NCBI GenBank assembly: GCA_002293455.1
Contig: DBDH01000047.1
Location: 45,000-51,358, forward strand
Source of the DNA: Treponema sp. UBA937
GTDB taxonomy: Bacteria > Spirochaetota > Spirochaetia > Treponematales > Breznakiellaceae
Reading direction: 5' to 3'
Length of the DNA stretch: 6,359 nt
Translations under genes and position numbers: made by a program
The notes under the pieces: generated by a model
What the model saw: only the letters and a program-made list of their open reading frames with translations
Databases searched by the model: none
What the model was told of the DNA's origin: nothing
Shown: positions 6,283-6,359 of the stretch, in pieces
Numbering within the stretch: the first letter of the stretch is position 1
Layout of the letters: each line of letters starts with the position of its first letter

Positions 6283-6310
6283 AAGAAAGACCCTTCGCGG
6301 GGTCTTTCTT
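6283..6310 (-). terminator. Rho-independent terminator of the tRNA-Gly gene
   Basis: An 11-bp perfect stem (AAGAAAGACCC 6283-6293 with GGGTCTTTCTT 6300-6310) encloses a six-base loop. It begins two bases after the tRNA 3' end. On the - strand the descending arm and what follows read TCTTTCTTGTT, a U-rich tail interrupted by C and G. Its position directly behind the tRNA supports the call. It should separate tRNA transcription from the cardiolipin synthase gene. Confidence 0.75.
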
Positions 6311-6312
6311 TC

Positions 6313-6359
6313 AGCGGCTGATGGGAGTCGAACCCACGTCACGAGCTTGGGAAGCTAGG
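6313..6359 (-). tRNA. tRNA-Gly (anticodon CCC), 3' part only, cut by the window edge
   Basis: The - strand carries the anticodon arm, variable loop, T arm and 3' acceptor strand of a tRNA. The seven-base anticodon loop TTCCCAA gives anticodon CCC (6351-6349), reading GGG glycine codons. The T arm is GTGGG-TTCGACT-CCCAT with the conserved TTCGA, and the variable loop is TGAC. The acceptor strand is CAGCCGC plus discriminator T (6313). The next bases are GAA, so CCA is not encoded and must be added by the CCA-adding enzyme. In the anticodon stem, four of five pairs form; T at position 28 faces C at position 42, a mismatch. The D arm and 5' acceptor strand lie beyond base 6359, so the acceptor pairing cannot be checked. 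Confidence 0.88.

Noticed and set aside
6085..6342. - strand open frame of 85 codons running from the tRNA into the start of cardiolipin synthase.
   Set aside because: It translates through the tRNA gene and its terminator hairpin, shows no domain, and overlaps the better-supported cardiolipin synthase start in another frame.

Overview
The window looks like an ordinary stretch of chromosome from a spirochaete, most likely a host-associated Treponema. That placement is an inference. It rests on moderate GC with AT-rich gaps, a lipoprotein signal with a loose spirochaete-type lipobox, a tRNA gene without an encoded CCA end, and the overall gene content. No mobile element, CRISPR array, phage gene or integration scar is visible.

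Layout from left to right. An MFS membrane transporter on the + strand (97-1350) faces a small YegP/DUF1508-family gene on the - strand (1455-1736). A hairpin with a U-run between them (1380-1420) terminates the - strand gene. A 254-base divergent gap (1737-1990) follows. It holds a good + strand promoter, a -10-like box on the - strand, and a structured leader for a small flavodoxin-like protein (1997-2404), which ends at a strong terminator (2415-2445). The rest is on the - strand. In transcription order it is the 3' part of a tRNA-Gly(CCC) gene cut by the window edge (6313-6359) with its terminator, a cardiolipin synthase-type phospholipase D protein (4550-6088), and a large trypsin-like lipoprotein (2465-4465).

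The genes do not form an obvious pathway. Cardiolipin synthase, the protease lipoprotein and the MFS transporter all belong to the cell envelope, but the protease has its own promoter and the others are separated by terminators or by orientation. I see no convincing new multi-gene system.

The points most worth a second look are: an apparently leaderless promoter on the protease gene, where a near-consensus extended -10 sits six bases before the ATG; the long C-terminal region of that protease with no recognised domain; a perfect 10-bp hairpin between a Shine-Dalgarno-like sequence and the start of the flavodoxin-like gene; a histone-like Ala/Lys/Pro tail on the YegP-family protein; and a repeated AGTACATCAC element upstream of the cardiolipin synthase gene.
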